From NCBI RefSeq assembly GCF_007922615.2, contig NZ_CP042301.2, positions 310,001 through 374,000 of the forward strand: DNA of 64,000 nt, read 5' to 3'. The notes beneath the pieces are model-generated. The model worked only from the letters and a program-made list of their open reading frames with translations, was not told the DNA's origin and made no database searches. The position numbers were made by a program, and so were the translations under genes. The stretch is from Nitratireductor mangrovi. Lineage in GTDB: Bacteria; Pseudomonadota; Alphaproteobacteria; Rhizobiales; Rhizobiaceae. Below, one piece after another: positions 32,000 through 40,949 of this stretch; within the stretch, counting starts at the first letter, position 1, and every line of letters starts with the position of its first letter.

Positions 32000-32108
32000 C
32001 ACAGCCACTCCAAATCGTTCCTGATTTGTTCTAGGCCGCCTTCGACGAAATGGCAAGCGACGGCCACGCTTTTGCGTGGAGCGTGATGAACGGCCCGATA
32101 GCGGGAAC

Positions 32109-32459
32109 TCACTGTGCGCCGGTGCAGTCGCGGCGCTTTATCGAACGGTCCATGGCCTCGATCTCGCCAAGCGCCTTGCGTCGCTCCTTGGTGTCGCTGC
32201 TTCGCGCGTCGGGCAGCAATGTGCCGAGTCCGGGCGGCAGCATGGCCGACCGTCCTCCAGGCTTGTCGCCGCCTTTCAGCAGTTCGGGCTCGCCGTGGCG
32301 GGCGGCCAGCGAATTGCGCCGGGCCACGAGTTCTTCGCATCGCAGCCGATCGTAATGCATGGAGGAGACGACTTCGGCGTCGAGGCCGCTGGAGATGCTG
32401 GTGCAGGCGCACAGCAGTCCGGAAAGTAGCGTGATGAGGGTGCGTGCGTTCAAGGACAT
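32109..32459 (-). CDS. Small putative lipoprotein, unknown function
   Basis: A 116-residue protein with a lipoprotein signal (SGLLCAC, lipid Cys about residue 17-19) and a mature part with DAEVVSSMHYDRL, where paired Cys and a helix-rich C-terminus (GEIEAMDRSIKRRDC) suggest a small helical outer-membrane-anchored protein. Similar lipoproteins occur in Mesorhizobium-like genomes, sometimes in several copies; function unknown. The ribosome-binding site directly abuts the ATG, so the start could instead be the upstream GTG in frame. Confidence 0.7.
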   Translation of the reverse strand: MSLNARTLITLLSGLLCACTSISSGLDAEVVSSMHYDRLRCEELVARRNSLAARHGEPELLKGGDKPGGRSAMLPPGLGTLLPDARSSDTKERRKALGEIEAMDRSIKRRDCTGAQ

Positions 32460-32654
32460 CTCCGGGTCGGCGAACCATTCGACACCGCGATTTCGACGGC
32501 ATCGTGTCGAACGGCGGCGGCCCGTGCTCACGGCTTGCCGTTCACCGTCTGTTACCGGCTGCGCCGAAATGAAATCGCGTCGCGCTTGCCAAGGCGCAAA
32601 ACGGCTTCTATCAGCCCGGATATCCGATCGCGCCAGCTTTGGACAACAAACCGT

Positions 32655-33803
32655 ATGCAGTTCGTCGACCTCGCCTCGCAACGCGAGCGCATAAAGAAGC
32701 CCCTGGAGGCGGCGATCGCCAAGGTGATCGCCGAAGGCCGCTACATCCACGGGCCCGAGGTCGCCGAGTTCGAGAAGGCGCTCGCCGACTATGTCGGCGT
32801 CGAGCATGTCGTCGCTTGCGCAAACGGCACCGACGCGTTGCTGGTACCCCTGATGGCGCTGGGCATCGGCCCCGGCGACGCCGTGTTCTGTCCCAGCTTC
32901 ACCTTCGCGGCGACAGCCGAGGTCGTCGTGCTGGCGGGCGCCGAACCGGTTTTCGTCGACATTGACCCGGTCAGCTACAACATGTCGCCGCAAAGCCTTG
33001 AGGCGGCGATCGATCATGTCAACCGCGCCGGCCTACTCAACCCGAAGGCTATCATTCCCGTCGACCTGTTTGGACTTTCGGCGGACTATGGCGCCCTCCA
33101 GGCAATAGCGGAGCGTGCCGGCCTGACGATCATCGAGGACGCCGCGCAGTCGATCGGTGGTCAATTCGCCAACCATCGCTGCGGCGCATTCGGCGATGTG
33201 GCGGGGACCAGCTTTTACCCGGCCAAGCCGCTGGGTTGTTACGGCGACGGCGGTGCGATGCTGACCAACGACGCTGCCCTCGCGGAAATCCTGCGGTCGA
33301 TCGCGTTTCACGGCAAGGGCAAGAGCCAATACGACAATGTGCGCATCGGGCTCAACTCGCGGCTCGATACGCTGCAAGCCGCGATACTGATCCAGAAGCT
33401 GACGATCCTGCCCGACGAGATGGATCGGCGCCAGGCGGTCGCGGAGCGCTATAACGCGTTGCTCGGCGATGTCGTGAAGACGCCCGTCGTGCCCTCGGGC
33501 TTCCGCTCCGCATGGGCGCAGTACACGATCAAGTCGGACCGTCGCGACGATATCCGGACGCATCTGACGGCAAGCGGCATCCCGTCGATGGTCTATTACG
33601 AGAAGCCGCTTCATCTTCAGCCGGCCTATGATTCCTTCGAACGCAGCCCGACCGGGCTTGCTGCGTCCGAGGCGGCGAGCCGCTCGGTCCTGTGCCTGCC
33701 GATGCACCCCTATCTGGGTGAGGCCGACCAGTCCCGCATTGCCGGCGCGGTGCGCGAGGCAGTGGCGGCCAGGGACACTCCTGTAGCCGCGGCCGTGCCC
33801 TGA
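32655..33803 (+). CDS. DegT/DnrJ/EryC1 aminotransferase (WbpE-like), copy 1
   Basis: A 382-residue PLP-dependent sugar aminotransferase. The N-terminus MQFVDLASQRERI, the CANGTDAL loop and the SFYPAKPLGCYGDGG segment with the PLP lysine (Lys191) match the WbpE-like group, which transaminates UDP-3-keto-GlcNAcA. It is clearly paralogous to the aminotransferase at 41226-42344. It opens the polysaccharide region; the GT25 gene follows 112 bases later. Substrate is therefore a UDP-3-keto sugar or a close analogue by inference. Confidence 0.92.
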   Translation: MQFVDLASQRERIKKPLEAAIAKVIAEGRYIHGPEVAEFEKALADYVGVEHVVACANGTDALLVPLMALGIGPGDAVFCPSFTFAATAEVVVLAGAEPVFVDIDPVSYNMSPQSLEAAIDHVNRAGLLNPKAIIPVDLFGLSADYGALQAIAERAGLTIIEDAAQSIGGQFANHRCGAFGDVAGTSFYPAKPLGCYGDGGAMLTNDAALAEILRSIAFHGKGKSQYDNVRIGLNSRLDTLQAAILIQKLTILPDEMDRRQAVAERYNALLGDVVKTPVVPSGFRSAWAQYTIKSDRRDDIRTHLTASGIPSMVYYEKPLHLQPAYDSFERSPTGLAASEAASRSVLCLPMHPYLGEADQSRIAGAVREAVAARDTPVAAAVP

Positions 33804-33915
33804 TGCAGCGGTTCCATCCCGCCTGGTCGCACCAGCTTGCGCTGAGGCGCGGGGAAACATATTGCTCGCGCATGGCTCGCGCCGCGACGGGTGCTGGCCC
33901 GACAAGTCGGTACGA

Positions 33916-34647
33916 ATGATTCCGGTATTTATCATCAATCTGGAGCGGTCCAGGGATCGGTGGGCTGCCATCAGTGCTTCGGGCGAGGGTCTCGACCTCA
34001 GGCGAGTAGAGGCGGTCGATGGCCACCGGGTGCCTGCCGCCGAGTGGCAGGATTTCGATCCGGCACTGGCCCGCCGCGCAAATGGACGAACCCTCGGGCC
34101 GGGCGAATACGGATGCTACCGGTCGCACCTGCGGGCGCTTTCGCGGGTGGTCGAGGAGGGCTTGGACCTTGCGATCATCGCCGAGGACGACATCCTGCTG
34201 AACCCGGAATTGCCGGAGCGGGCGCGGGCTATCGTCGAAGCGGCGCCGCATGCCGGCGTCGTCAAGCTGGTGAACCATCGCACCACGGGTTTTCGCCGCA
34301 GCGGCGTTTCCGCCAGGGGGGACGTGTTTGGCCGATGCCTCCACGGGCCGCAGGCCTCGGCGGCGTGTTATCTGGTCACCCGCGACGGCGCGACGCGCCT
34401 CCTGCAGACCTTGTCGACGATGTGGCTTCCCTGGGATGTCGCGCTCGAACGGGGCTGGGCGACCGGCGTGCCTACCTATACGACCGAGAAGGGACTGGTC
34501 GAGTTCGGGCCCTATCGTCCCGCTACCACCATCGATGCCCGCTATGCGGAAACCAAACCGTTGCCCTGGCGGCGCATCGGTGCCCTTGTGTTTCGTACAG
34601 GGGATCTCCTGCGCCGGGTCGCGTATGCACTCGAGGCCTCCCATTGA
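33916..34647 (+). CDS. Glycosyltransferase family 25 (LPS biosynthesis type)
   Basis: A 243-residue GT25 glycosyltransferase. Diagnostic parts are the N-terminal IPVFIINLERSRDRW, the CYRSHLRAL helix and the metal-binding-like AEDDILL. Members add galactose or glucose to lipopolysaccharide or capsule. I start at ATG 33916 because family members begin within a few residues of the INLxRS motif. The next gene may start with TTG overlapping its stop codon. Confidence 0.9.
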   Translation: MIPVFIINLERSRDRWAAISASGEGLDLRRVEAVDGHRVPAAEWQDFDPALARRANGRTLGPGEYGCYRSHLRALSRVVEEGLDLAIIAEDDILLNPELPERARAIVEAAPHAGVVKLVNHRTTGFRRSGVSARGDVFGRCLHGPQASAACYLVTRDGATRLLQTLSTMWLPWDVALERGWATGVPTYTTEKGLVEFGPYRPATTIDARYAETKPLPWRRIGALVFRTGDLLRRVAYALEASH

Positions 34648-34697
34648 TTTCCAAGACGCCGGAAGGCGCCTCCCGCGCGCCGCTGCACCGTACCCGC

Positions 34698-35990
34698 ATG
34701 GCCGAACTGGTCGTGTTGCTATGCACGCTGGTGCTCGTGTCGACGGTGTGGGTGGAAACCGACCTCTATCGCTACGTCCTGATTCCGCTGGTCGCCGTTG
34801 GGCTGACGACTTATTTCCTTCGTCAGGACTTCTTCCCGATGATCGGACCGATCGGCTGGGCCTGCCTGCTCTGGCCGGTTCATGTCGCGCTCCGATACCT
34901 CTGGGTCGAGCATATCCAGCCTGACTCGACGGGCGGCTCGGCGGAAGGTGTCTATATGTTCACCGGCGCCTATCTGACCGTTGGTTACATCTTTTTCCTT
35001 TATCGAAACCGTTTGCAGCGCCTCTTGCTGCCGTTCTTCGTCATCAGTCTGGTGACGCTCTTAGCCACGGTTCAACTGAGTGGAATGTTGGACAACGAGA
35101 ACACGCGGGTAGAGTTTCTCTTCCACAACAACCTGATCCACGCCTCCATCGGCGCGGGGTTCATCCTCATCGCCGCCTTTTGCCACCTGCTGTGGCTGCT
35201 GGACCGGCGCCCCCGCGAATTGCCGTTGTATTGGCAGCAACTTTTCCTCCTACTGGCGGTCTCGCTGTTTGCTCTCCTCGGCATCGTTGTTGCGGCATCC
35301 AAAGGCGTCTGGATCGCCCTGCTGGCGGCGCTGCCCTTGGCCTGCTTCGCGGTCTGGACCGAAACCAGGGGAACCACACGCCTTCTGCTGACCGTTGCGG
35401 GCATCGTCGCCATCCTCACAATGGCTCTCGTTTTCGGAGCCAGGATCGAGCACCTGATCGGCAATGAAATGGCCAGCGCCTGGGCGCTGATCGTAGAACT
35501 GTTTTCGGGAGGACCAGTCCGTGAGGTGGTGCTGAACAAGATCGAATCCGGGGCTCTGCCATCGACGTTCGATGAACGCATGCGCATCTGGTGGAACGCG
35601 ATGTCGATATGGCGGCTCGACTGGCTTTTCGGCCAGGGCATCTATTGGGAAAACCTCTGGGAGCAAACCCGTTTTGCCGATATCGGCTTCGAACTGATGC
35701 ATAACAGCTATCTGGAGATCGCGATCCGGTTCGGCATCGTGGGCCTCATCTTCTACGCGATTCTGTTCGGTTGGTGCCTCTACCAGATGCGCAGAGCCAC
35801 GATAGAGGGATTGGTCGAGCGTAAGCTTTATCTGTTCCTGATGCTTTCGTTCGTGTTTTTCCTGGTGACGATGACCTCCAACTCCAATATCCGGCTGGCG
35901 ATCGGCGAAAGCTACATGCTGGTCGTCGGCGGGTTCGGTTTCTTCGCATATTACTTGCGGCAGTGGTCGGCGACGCAGCCATCGCGTTGA
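34698..35990 (+). CDS. O-antigen polymerase/ligase family (Wzy/WaaL-like) membrane protein
   Basis: A 430-residue protein with about 11-12 transmembrane helices and a large periplasmic loop in the second half (about 255-335). The loop contains ELMHNSYLEIAIRFGIVGL, matching the WaaL/Wzy_C motif with the catalytic-loop His. It polymerises or ligates lipid-linked oligosaccharide at the periplasmic face. ATG 34698 is chosen; a TTG at 34644 overlapping the previous stop is possible. No other Wzy or WaaL candidate is present in the window, so this may be the polymerase of the locus. Confidence 0.88.
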   Translation: MAELVVLLCTLVLVSTVWVETDLYRYVLIPLVAVGLTTYFLRQDFFPMIGPIGWACLLWPVHVALRYLWVEHIQPDSTGGSAEGVYMFTGAYLTVGYIFFLYRNRLQRLLLPFFVISLVTLLATVQLSGMLDNENTRVEFLFHNNLIHASIGAGFILIAAFCHLLWLLDRRPRELPLYWQQLFLLLAVSLFALLGIVVAASKGVWIALLAALPLACFAVWTETRGTTRLLLTVAGIVAILTMALVFGARIEHLIGNEMASAWALIVELFSGGPVREVVLNKIESGALPSTFDERMRIWWNAMSIWRLDWLFGQGIYWENLWEQTRFADIGFELMHNSYLEIAIRFGIVGLIFYAILFGWCLYQMRRATIEGLVERKLYLFLMLSFVFFLVTMTSNSNIRLAIGESYMLVVGGFGFFAYYLRQWSATQPSR

Positions 35991-36450
35991 GCCGGAGAAA
36001 CCGCTGCCGTATCGGCAGCCACCTTTCTGCCGTAAAGGAACTCGGCCCCGAGACGAGCGGATGTTGATCAACGCGCCGCTGGCGCTGGCGGTTAACCCGG
36101 AACCGCTGATTGTGGCAGTTAATCGCCACAGCGAGTCAAACACCAACTAACTTTCTCCAACATACCGTACTTGCTCTTCGAGGTCGGCCCGAATAAAGTA
36201 TTGTCGGGGTTGATTTGGTGGGGTGGATATCGTGATGGTCAACGCGCAAGAGCAGCGGGTCGCGGATACTTGGTTCGCGCTGCTCCGGTTTGCCATGCGA
36301 TTTTTTCCGCGACTCGCAAATCTTTAAGGTGCCCGCGAATTTCCGGATGGAAGGGCGGGTGGCCGCGATGGTGGTTGCCGAAACCTCGTCAGCCGCTTGG
36401 TTTGAATTGTCGTGCGCTGAGTTTGTACCACTTTCGATCAAGAGGTGATC
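35991..36450. other. Intergenic region with short doubtful reading frames
   Basis: About 460 bases after the polymerase gene with no recognisable gene. A hairpin TGTGGC/GCCACA lies near 36111-36130. Two short frames exist on the plus strand: 36223-36327 (GTG start after GGTGGGG, 34 aa) and 36347-36448 (33 aa, ending inside the ribosome-binding site of the next small gene). Neither has supporting similarity. Confidence 0.3.
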
Positions 36451-36582
36451 ATGCCAACGGTGAAACGCCGGCGCCAAGCGGATACGACGGGCTCCTTCCC
36501 GCCGCTTCATGATATCCGCGTCATTGTCATGGCCGTGGTTTGCGGCGCGATCGTCATGGCGATCCTGTTCTGGCTCGCATAA
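36451..36582 (+). CDS. 43-aa single-helix membrane protein, paralogue 1
   Basis: A short gene starting at ATG 36451 with AAGAGGTG close upstream, ending TAA at 36582. The protein has a basic N-terminus (KRRRQAD), a TTGSFPP motif, DIRVI, then one transmembrane helix with a central Cys and a C-terminal WLA. The same order of features occurs in the 42-residue protein at 37422-37550: 12 of 25 positions from LHD to the end are identical, plus the TG-FPP core. That conservation between two loci with different DNA is good evidence that both are real proteins. No function is recognised. Confidence 0.68.
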   Translation: MPTVKRRRQADTTGSFPPLHDIRVIVMAVVCGAIVMAILFWLA

Positions 36583-36834
36583 CGGACGAAGTCCGTGGTG
36601 CGGCCTGAGCCGGAACGATCGTCGTGGAGCCGGCAATCTGCTGGCGTGAAGTCTTGACGCGGCTCATCCCGTCGTTCCAAGCGTCCGCGAACAACAGGCT
36701 CCGCTCGGATACGCATGCTGTCATGCTCAAAATTCGCCACGGTCGGCGTGAAGGTTGCGCAGCCGTGTGCAGTGCGGTCGCCGCAGGCGCCCTTGAGGCC
36801 GTGCCAGGGTGACCGCAAGAAAAAAGGAAGAGCG
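36583..36834. other. Gene-free spacer
   Basis: About 250 bases between two small genes. An AAAAAAGGAAG ribosome-binding stretch closes it at the right end. I see no terminator or RNA gene. Confidence 0.3.
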
Positions 36835-37083
36835 ATGAACAAACTCCCTAAAGTCTTCTACGACCCGACTGTCGTGATAGGGTGCCTACTGGTCGCTCTG
36901 TTGCTGGTCGGCATTAAGGCCGACCAGTACCGGGATACGGGAAGCGCTACCGAGATCCGCCTGAGAATCACCGAGGAACGCCTGCAACTGTATGATCAGA
37001 CCCTTCGCGAGGCTCAACGGCTCATCGTCAAGCTCAAGGCGGAGATCGAAAGCCTGAAGGCGGCAGACAACGCTACCCAATAG
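36835..37083 (+). CDS. 82-aa membrane-anchored coiled-coil protein
   Basis: Starts at ATG 36835 after AAAAAAGGAAGAGCG, a strong purine ribosome-binding site. It has one transmembrane helix (about 12-28, TVVIGCLLVALLLVGI) then a heptad-rich amphipathic part (about 40-78, with ITEERLQLYDQTL and LIVKLKAEIESLK). This would put a short coiled coil on one side of the membrane. It resembles no family I can name. Its setting between small membrane-protein genes and the UDP-glucose dehydrogenase gene suggests a polysaccharide-linked accessory, but that is inference. Confidence 0.68.
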   Translation: MNKLPKVFYDPTVVIGCLLVALLLVGIKADQYRDTGSATEIRLRITEERLQLYDQTLREAQRLIVKLKAEIESLKAADNATQ

Positions 37084-37201
37084 GGTTGCACCCGTTACCT
37101 CCGTCTTCTACTGCTAATGGTGTTGATTCTCGCGACGCTTGCTCCGATTGGAGCGCGGGTGTATGATTTCAACGGAGTAGAAGAAGTAGGGTGGGGTCTT
37201 G

Positions 37202-37354
37202 GTGGACAACAGGCAGACGAACAGGGAGACGGATACTTTACCGGCTTCTGAAACGTCGGCTGCGGAGTTCTTCGACCCGCTTGAAAGACTTTTCGATATC
37301 AGACGCAAGCCTCCGTCCGAATATCGAGGTGTTAACGACAACAGGGATTTTTAG
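37202..37354 (+). CDS. Possible 50-aa small protein, GTG start
   Basis: A short frame from GTG 37202 (AGGGTGGGG upstream) to TAG 37354, encoding a hydrophilic acidic/basic peptide with AEFFDPLERLFDIRRK. It overlaps, in another frame, a 44-residue frame at 37117-37251 with an N-terminal hydrophobic stretch (ILATLAPIGARV). At most one is likely real. No similarity is recognised. Confidence 0.3.
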   Translation: MDNRQTNRETDTLPASETSAAEFFDPLERLFDIRRKPPSEYRGVNDNRDF

Positions 37355-37421
37355 CGTCTAGTCTGCAGATGGTTCTCGTGAGCTGAGGCTGTGCCGAACT
37401 CCATGCAAGAGGAGCATACGT

Positions 37422-37550
37422 ATGGCGAATAGCGGACATGATCTGGAAGCTACCGGTGCTTTCCCGCCCCGACTCTCTGATCTCAGGGTGATCCTCATGG
37501 GCATACTCTGCAGCGCGGTCGTAACCGTGCTGGTGGTTTGGCTCGCGTAG
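37422..37550 (+). CDS. 42-aa single-helix membrane protein, paralogue 2
   Basis: Starts at ATG 37422 with AAGAGGAG seven bases upstream, ends TAG 37550. Sequence order matches the protein at 36451: ATGAFPP, then DLRVI, one transmembrane helix with a central Cys (ILCSAVV) and a C-terminal WLA. Cytosolic N-terminus and periplasmic C-terminus, or the reverse, cannot be told. It is followed by a strong hairpin (37588-37608). Confidence 0.68.
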   Translation: MANSGHDLEATGAFPPRLSDLRVILMGILCSAVVTVLVVWLA

Positions 37551-37952
37551 GGAAGCGAGATTCCGGAGCGCTCGAGGCCCCGATAGTGCGCTCCGTTCAA
37601 CGGAGCGCGGCCAGGTGTTCTTTTGTTGAAGAGCGAATGACGGCGGGTCGGGCCGGATGCTCGACCCTTGTCAGCTTTTCCGGCCCGTCTTGGCCCCGGC
37701 GTGCCCTCATCGTGTCTCGTGGTTTCGAGCGGCGCCCGGCTCTGCTTCCTCCCGTTCACAACAGTGTTGAAAGTCATGTAGTCGGCGCGCCGCAGGGGCA
37801 AGAAACGACCTTTAAGAGGTGTTGTTCGCCCGTGTCCGCATGCCGCCGCCTAGCTTGATTCTCGACCGCCCGCATGTAAACAGGCCATTGCGATGTAGGC
37901 GCGTATACCATCCGGCATCGTACCGTTTTGCCCCGGCCGTGGTGGGAAAAGC
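37551..37952. other. Gene-free region upstream of ugd with competing hairpins
   Basis: No credible gene. It contains three related arms: CGGAGCG at about 37564, GCGCTCCG at 37588 and CGGAGCGC at 37601. The last two form a perfect eight-pair hairpin with a TTCAA loop, followed within a few bases by TTCTTTTGTTG. This may be a terminator for the small gene upstream; the first arm could compete for the middle arm. The rest probably holds the ugd promoter. Confidence 0.4.
37588..37608 (+). terminator. Candidate intrinsic terminator after small gene 2
   Basis: GCGCTCCG TTCAA CGGAGCGC, a perfect eight-pair stem, then after seven or so bases a T-rich TTCTTTTGTT. The T-run is displaced from the stem, so efficiency is uncertain. 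Confidence 0.5.
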
Positions 37953-39269
37953 ATGAACATCGCAATGATCGGAGCCGGCTATGTTGGTCTGGTGAGCGGC
38001 GCTTGCCTTGCCGATTTCGGCCACCGCGTCACGTGTTTCGACGTGGACGAGCAAAAGATCGCGAGTCTTCGCCGCGCGGAGATCCCGATCTTCGAACCAG
38101 GGCTCGATCGGGTGGTGGCGGAAAATGTGACCGCCGGGAGGCTCTTCTTCACGCATCATCTCGCTGAGGCCGTGGCGGACGCAGACGTGGTCTTTATCGC
38201 GGTCGGCACGCCGTCGCGGCGGGGCGACGGCTTCGCGGATCTCACTTTCGTCTACGCGGCAGCGCGGATGATCGCGCAATCACTCAGCGGTTTCACCGTT
38301 GTGGCGACCAAATCTACCGTGCCGATCGGCACAGGCGATGAAGTGGATCGCATCCTGCGCGAGGAAAACCCCGGCGCCGATGTCGCGGTGGCATCAAATC
38401 CCGAGTTCCTGAGGGAAGGGTCTGCCATCGAGGACTTCAAGCGGCCCGATCGCATCGTGATCGGGGCGGAGGACGACAGGACCCGGGAACTCTTGGCGGA
38501 GGTATACCGGCCGCTCTATCTGAATGACGCGCCTCTGGTGTTCACCACGCGCCGAACCGCCGAGCTGATCAAATACGCGGCGAATGCCTTCCTCGCGATG
38601 AAGATCACCTTCATCAACGAGATTGCCGACCTTTGCGAGCGTACGGGAGCGAATGTCCAGGAAGTCGCCCGGGGGATCGGACTGGATGGCAGGATCGGGC
38701 CGAAATTCCTGAACGCGGGACCGGGTTTCGGTGGATCGTGTTTTCCGAAGGATACGCTCGCCTTCGCCAAGATTGGCCAGGACTTCGAAGCGCCACTGCG
38801 CCTCGTCGAGACGACGATCGCAGTCAACGACCAGCGCAAACGCGCGATGGCACGCAAGGTGGTGGCCGCCTGCGGCGGCGACGTGCGCGGCAAGAGGATC
38901 GCGGTCCTCGGCCTGACGTTCAAGCCGAACACCGACGATATGCGTGAATCGCCGTCGATCGTTATCGTGCAGGCGTTGCTGGATGCCGGCGCGGAGGTCG
39001 TCGGCTATGACCCGGCAGGGATTGAGGCGGCGCGTTCCGTTCTCCCGCCGATCGATTATGCCGACACGGCCTACAAGGCCGCCGAAGAAGCGGATTGTCT
39101 GGTGATCGTCACAGAGTGGAATGAGTTCCGCTCACTTGACCTCGAACAACTCAGCCGGCTGATGAGGGGCCCAGTTTTTGTCGATCTGAGGAACATTTAC
39201 CGGCGGCATGAGGTCGAACGCTTCGGCTTTTCCTATTTCAGCGTCGGGCGCCCCAATGGTGCCGAGTGA
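37953..39269 (+). CDS. ugd: UDP-glucose 6-dehydrogenase
   Basis: Oxidises UDP-glucose twice with NAD+ to UDP-glucuronate, a precursor of acidic polysaccharides. The 438-residue protein has the Rossmann GAGYVGLVSGACLAD at the N-terminus, and the catalytic Cys in GFGGSCFPKDTLAF near residue 265. This motif with FPKD is characteristic of UDP-glucose dehydrogenases, whereas the two other dehydrogenases in this window carry GGHC motifs. It stands alone, 255 bases upstream of the Wzz-like gene. It resembles rhizobial RkpK. Confidence 0.95.
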   Translation: MNIAMIGAGYVGLVSGACLADFGHRVTCFDVDEQKIASLRRAEIPIFEPGLDRVVAENVTAGRLFFTHHLAEAVADADVVFIAVGTPSRRGDGFADLTFVYAAARMIAQSLSGFTVVATKSTVPIGTGDEVDRILREENPGADVAVASNPEFLREGSAIEDFKRPDRIVIGAEDDRTRELLAEVYRPLYLNDAPLVFTTRRTAELIKYAANAFLAMKITFINEIADLCERTGANVQEVARGIGLDGRIGPKFLNAGPGFGGSCFPKDTLAFAKIGQDFEAPLRLVETTIAVNDQRKRAMARKVVAACGGDVRGKRIAVLGLTFKPNTDDMRESPSIVIVQALLDAGAEVVGYDPAGIEAARSVLPPIDYADTAYKAAEEADCLVIVTEWNEFRSLDLEQLSRLMRGPVFVDLRNIYRRHEVERFGFSYFSVGRPNGAE

Positions 39270-39524
39270 CTTATCTGCAGGGCCGAGGCCGGTGCACTCG
39301 GGGCGCTGTGACGAATGGAAGCGAGCCCGGGCGCTGAGCTCCGCGGATGTGCCCCGGTTCTGTCACCAAGAACTCGGCCGCGCACGTGACAATGTGCCAA
39401 GCAAGGCCCGCTAGGAAACCGTTTGACTATGCCGTCGGGCCGGTCCTATGAGGAGTTTCTTTGACGCGCGGCCGCGGGGATCGGTACGCTCGTACAATCC
39501 GACGCCAGATAGCCGGAAAGAAGA

Positions 39525-40949
39525 ATGGTAAACGAAATACGCGAAGACGACGAAATCTCGCTGACGGACATCATCGTAAGTCTGTGGCGTGGGCGCGGCA
39601 TCATAATATTGTTCACCGCCATGGCCGCGACGATTTCGATCGTCTACGTGGTAGCTTCCGCCGTGCAGGTCAATCGGCCCGCTTCGTACTACATCGAGCT
39701 GCGTGGCGTGGACAACGGTCGCTATCCGAACGGAACTGCCTTTTCGCCGCAGAACCTCCTGGCCCCTGAAGTGCTCTCGCGGCTCCGCCAGCAGTTCCAG
39801 ATCCCGTCGAGCGTTGTATTGCGCGATCACATCGTGGTCTCCTATGCCAGTCCTTCGACCGCGGGGATCAACGAGGAATATGACCGCCGCCTTTCGGCGA
39901 ACAATCTTTCGATCGCCGAGATCGAAGCCATCAACGCGGACTATCGCCGCGAACTGGCTGACGCCATGAGTTCGGCCATCAGGATCGATGTCAACTTCAC
40001 GCCGATGGGAGTGGACGGTACGGTCGGCATCGCTATCGCGCGTGCCATCCCGGAGATCTGGGCTCAGGTCTATTCGACGCAGTTTCGCATTTTCGATGAT
40101 CAGCGGCTGGCCAACGCCTCCGTCGCGCGCACTGTCGAGTCCCTCGAGGAAACCGGCGGCATCCTGGTGGCAAACCAGCGCCTGAGAGCGATCGAGCGGG
40201 GCCTTAGCGTCATGGAGGGCGACAACCGCTTGTCCCTGCTTCAAACCGATGGCGGGGTTTCGGTGACCGATCTCGCCGAGGAACTGAAACGCTTTCGCAC
40301 GCTCTACTTCAACGCGCTCATGACGGGCGGCATTGTCGACGATGATGGCATCGGGGCCGTCTATCTCGAGGATATCCGGCTTCAGATTCAGGACCTGCGA
40401 AGGCGCATCGCGACCTACGACCAGAGCCTCGAGGAGTTGCGTGAGTTGCAGAAGGCCGGCCGCCCGGCAGGGGTTCCAGACCAACCCGGGGCCGGCGAGC
40501 GCGATTCGGTCCAACTCGGTGAATCGGGCCTGGGCGCGATCGTCGATCTCGCCGAACGGGCCTCGCAGACCACCTTTGTCCAGGAGATATTGCGGCAGAG
40601 GCAGCAATTGGCGTTCGAGGTCTCGGCGCTCCAGCGAGAGCTTGAATCGGTGGGCGTTGACTTCGAACTTCCCAAAAGCGCGTCGTTCAAGAGTGCTGCG
40701 GAAGATGAACTCAAGGAACTGAGCCAGAATTATCTGGAGCTTTTGGATCGGGCACGGCAACGCATCCAGACACAGCTCGGCGAGCTCTACGTTCCTGTCG
40801 CCAGCCCGGAGATCACCGGCTCGCTTGTCTCACCGCGAAGCGTGCTCATCGTCGGTGTCGGAACCATCGTCGGTTTCCTGCTTTCGGTTGTGGTCGTGCT
40901 GATCTGGTCGGCTATTGCCTCGCGGCGCTCCGAAGAAGTGGTGGCCTGA
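39525..40949 (+). CDS. Polysaccharide co-polymerase (Wzz/chain-length determinant-like)
   Basis: A 474-residue protein with an N-terminal transmembrane helix (about 24-47, preceded by LTDIIVSLWRGR, the Wzz N-terminal signature), a long periplasmic domain with several predicted coiled coils (about 130-420) and a second helix near the C-terminus (about 440-462). No tyrosine-kinase domain follows, so it is a PCP1/PCP2a-type regulator without BY-kinase. It likely sets polymer chain length with the polymerase at 34698. Confidence 0.87.
   Translation: MVNEIREDDEISLTDIIVSLWRGRGIIILFTAMAATISIVYVVASAVQVNRPASYYIELRGVDNGRYPNGTAFSPQNLLAPEVLSRLRQQFQIPSSVVLRDHIVVSYASPSTAGINEEYDRRLSANNLSIAEIEAINADYRRELADAMSSAIRIDVNFTPMGVDGTVGIAIARAIPEIWAQVYSTQFRIFDDQRLANASVARTVESLEETGGILVANQRLRAIERGLSVMEGDNRLSLLQTDGGVSVTDLAEELKRFRTLYFNALMTGGIVDDDGIGAVYLEDIRLQIQDLRRRIATYDQSLEELRELQKAGRPAGVPDQPGAGERDSVQLGESGLGAIVDLAERASQTTFVQEILRQRQQLAFEVSALQRELESVGVDFELPKSASFKSAAEDELKELSQNYLELLDRARQRIQTQLGELYVPVASPEITGSLVSPRSVLIVGVGTIVGFLLSVVVVLIWSAIASRRSEEVVA

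Noticed and set aside
36624..36812. Plus-strand 62-codon frame between two small genes
   Set aside because: No good ribosome-binding site or similarity; its end overlaps the leader of the better-supported gene at 36835.
37358..37801. Minus-strand 147-codon frame over the small-protein region
   Set aside because: Arg/Ser/Thr/Pro-rich, no similarity, and antisense to the small gene at 37422, which has a paralogue and ribosome-binding site.
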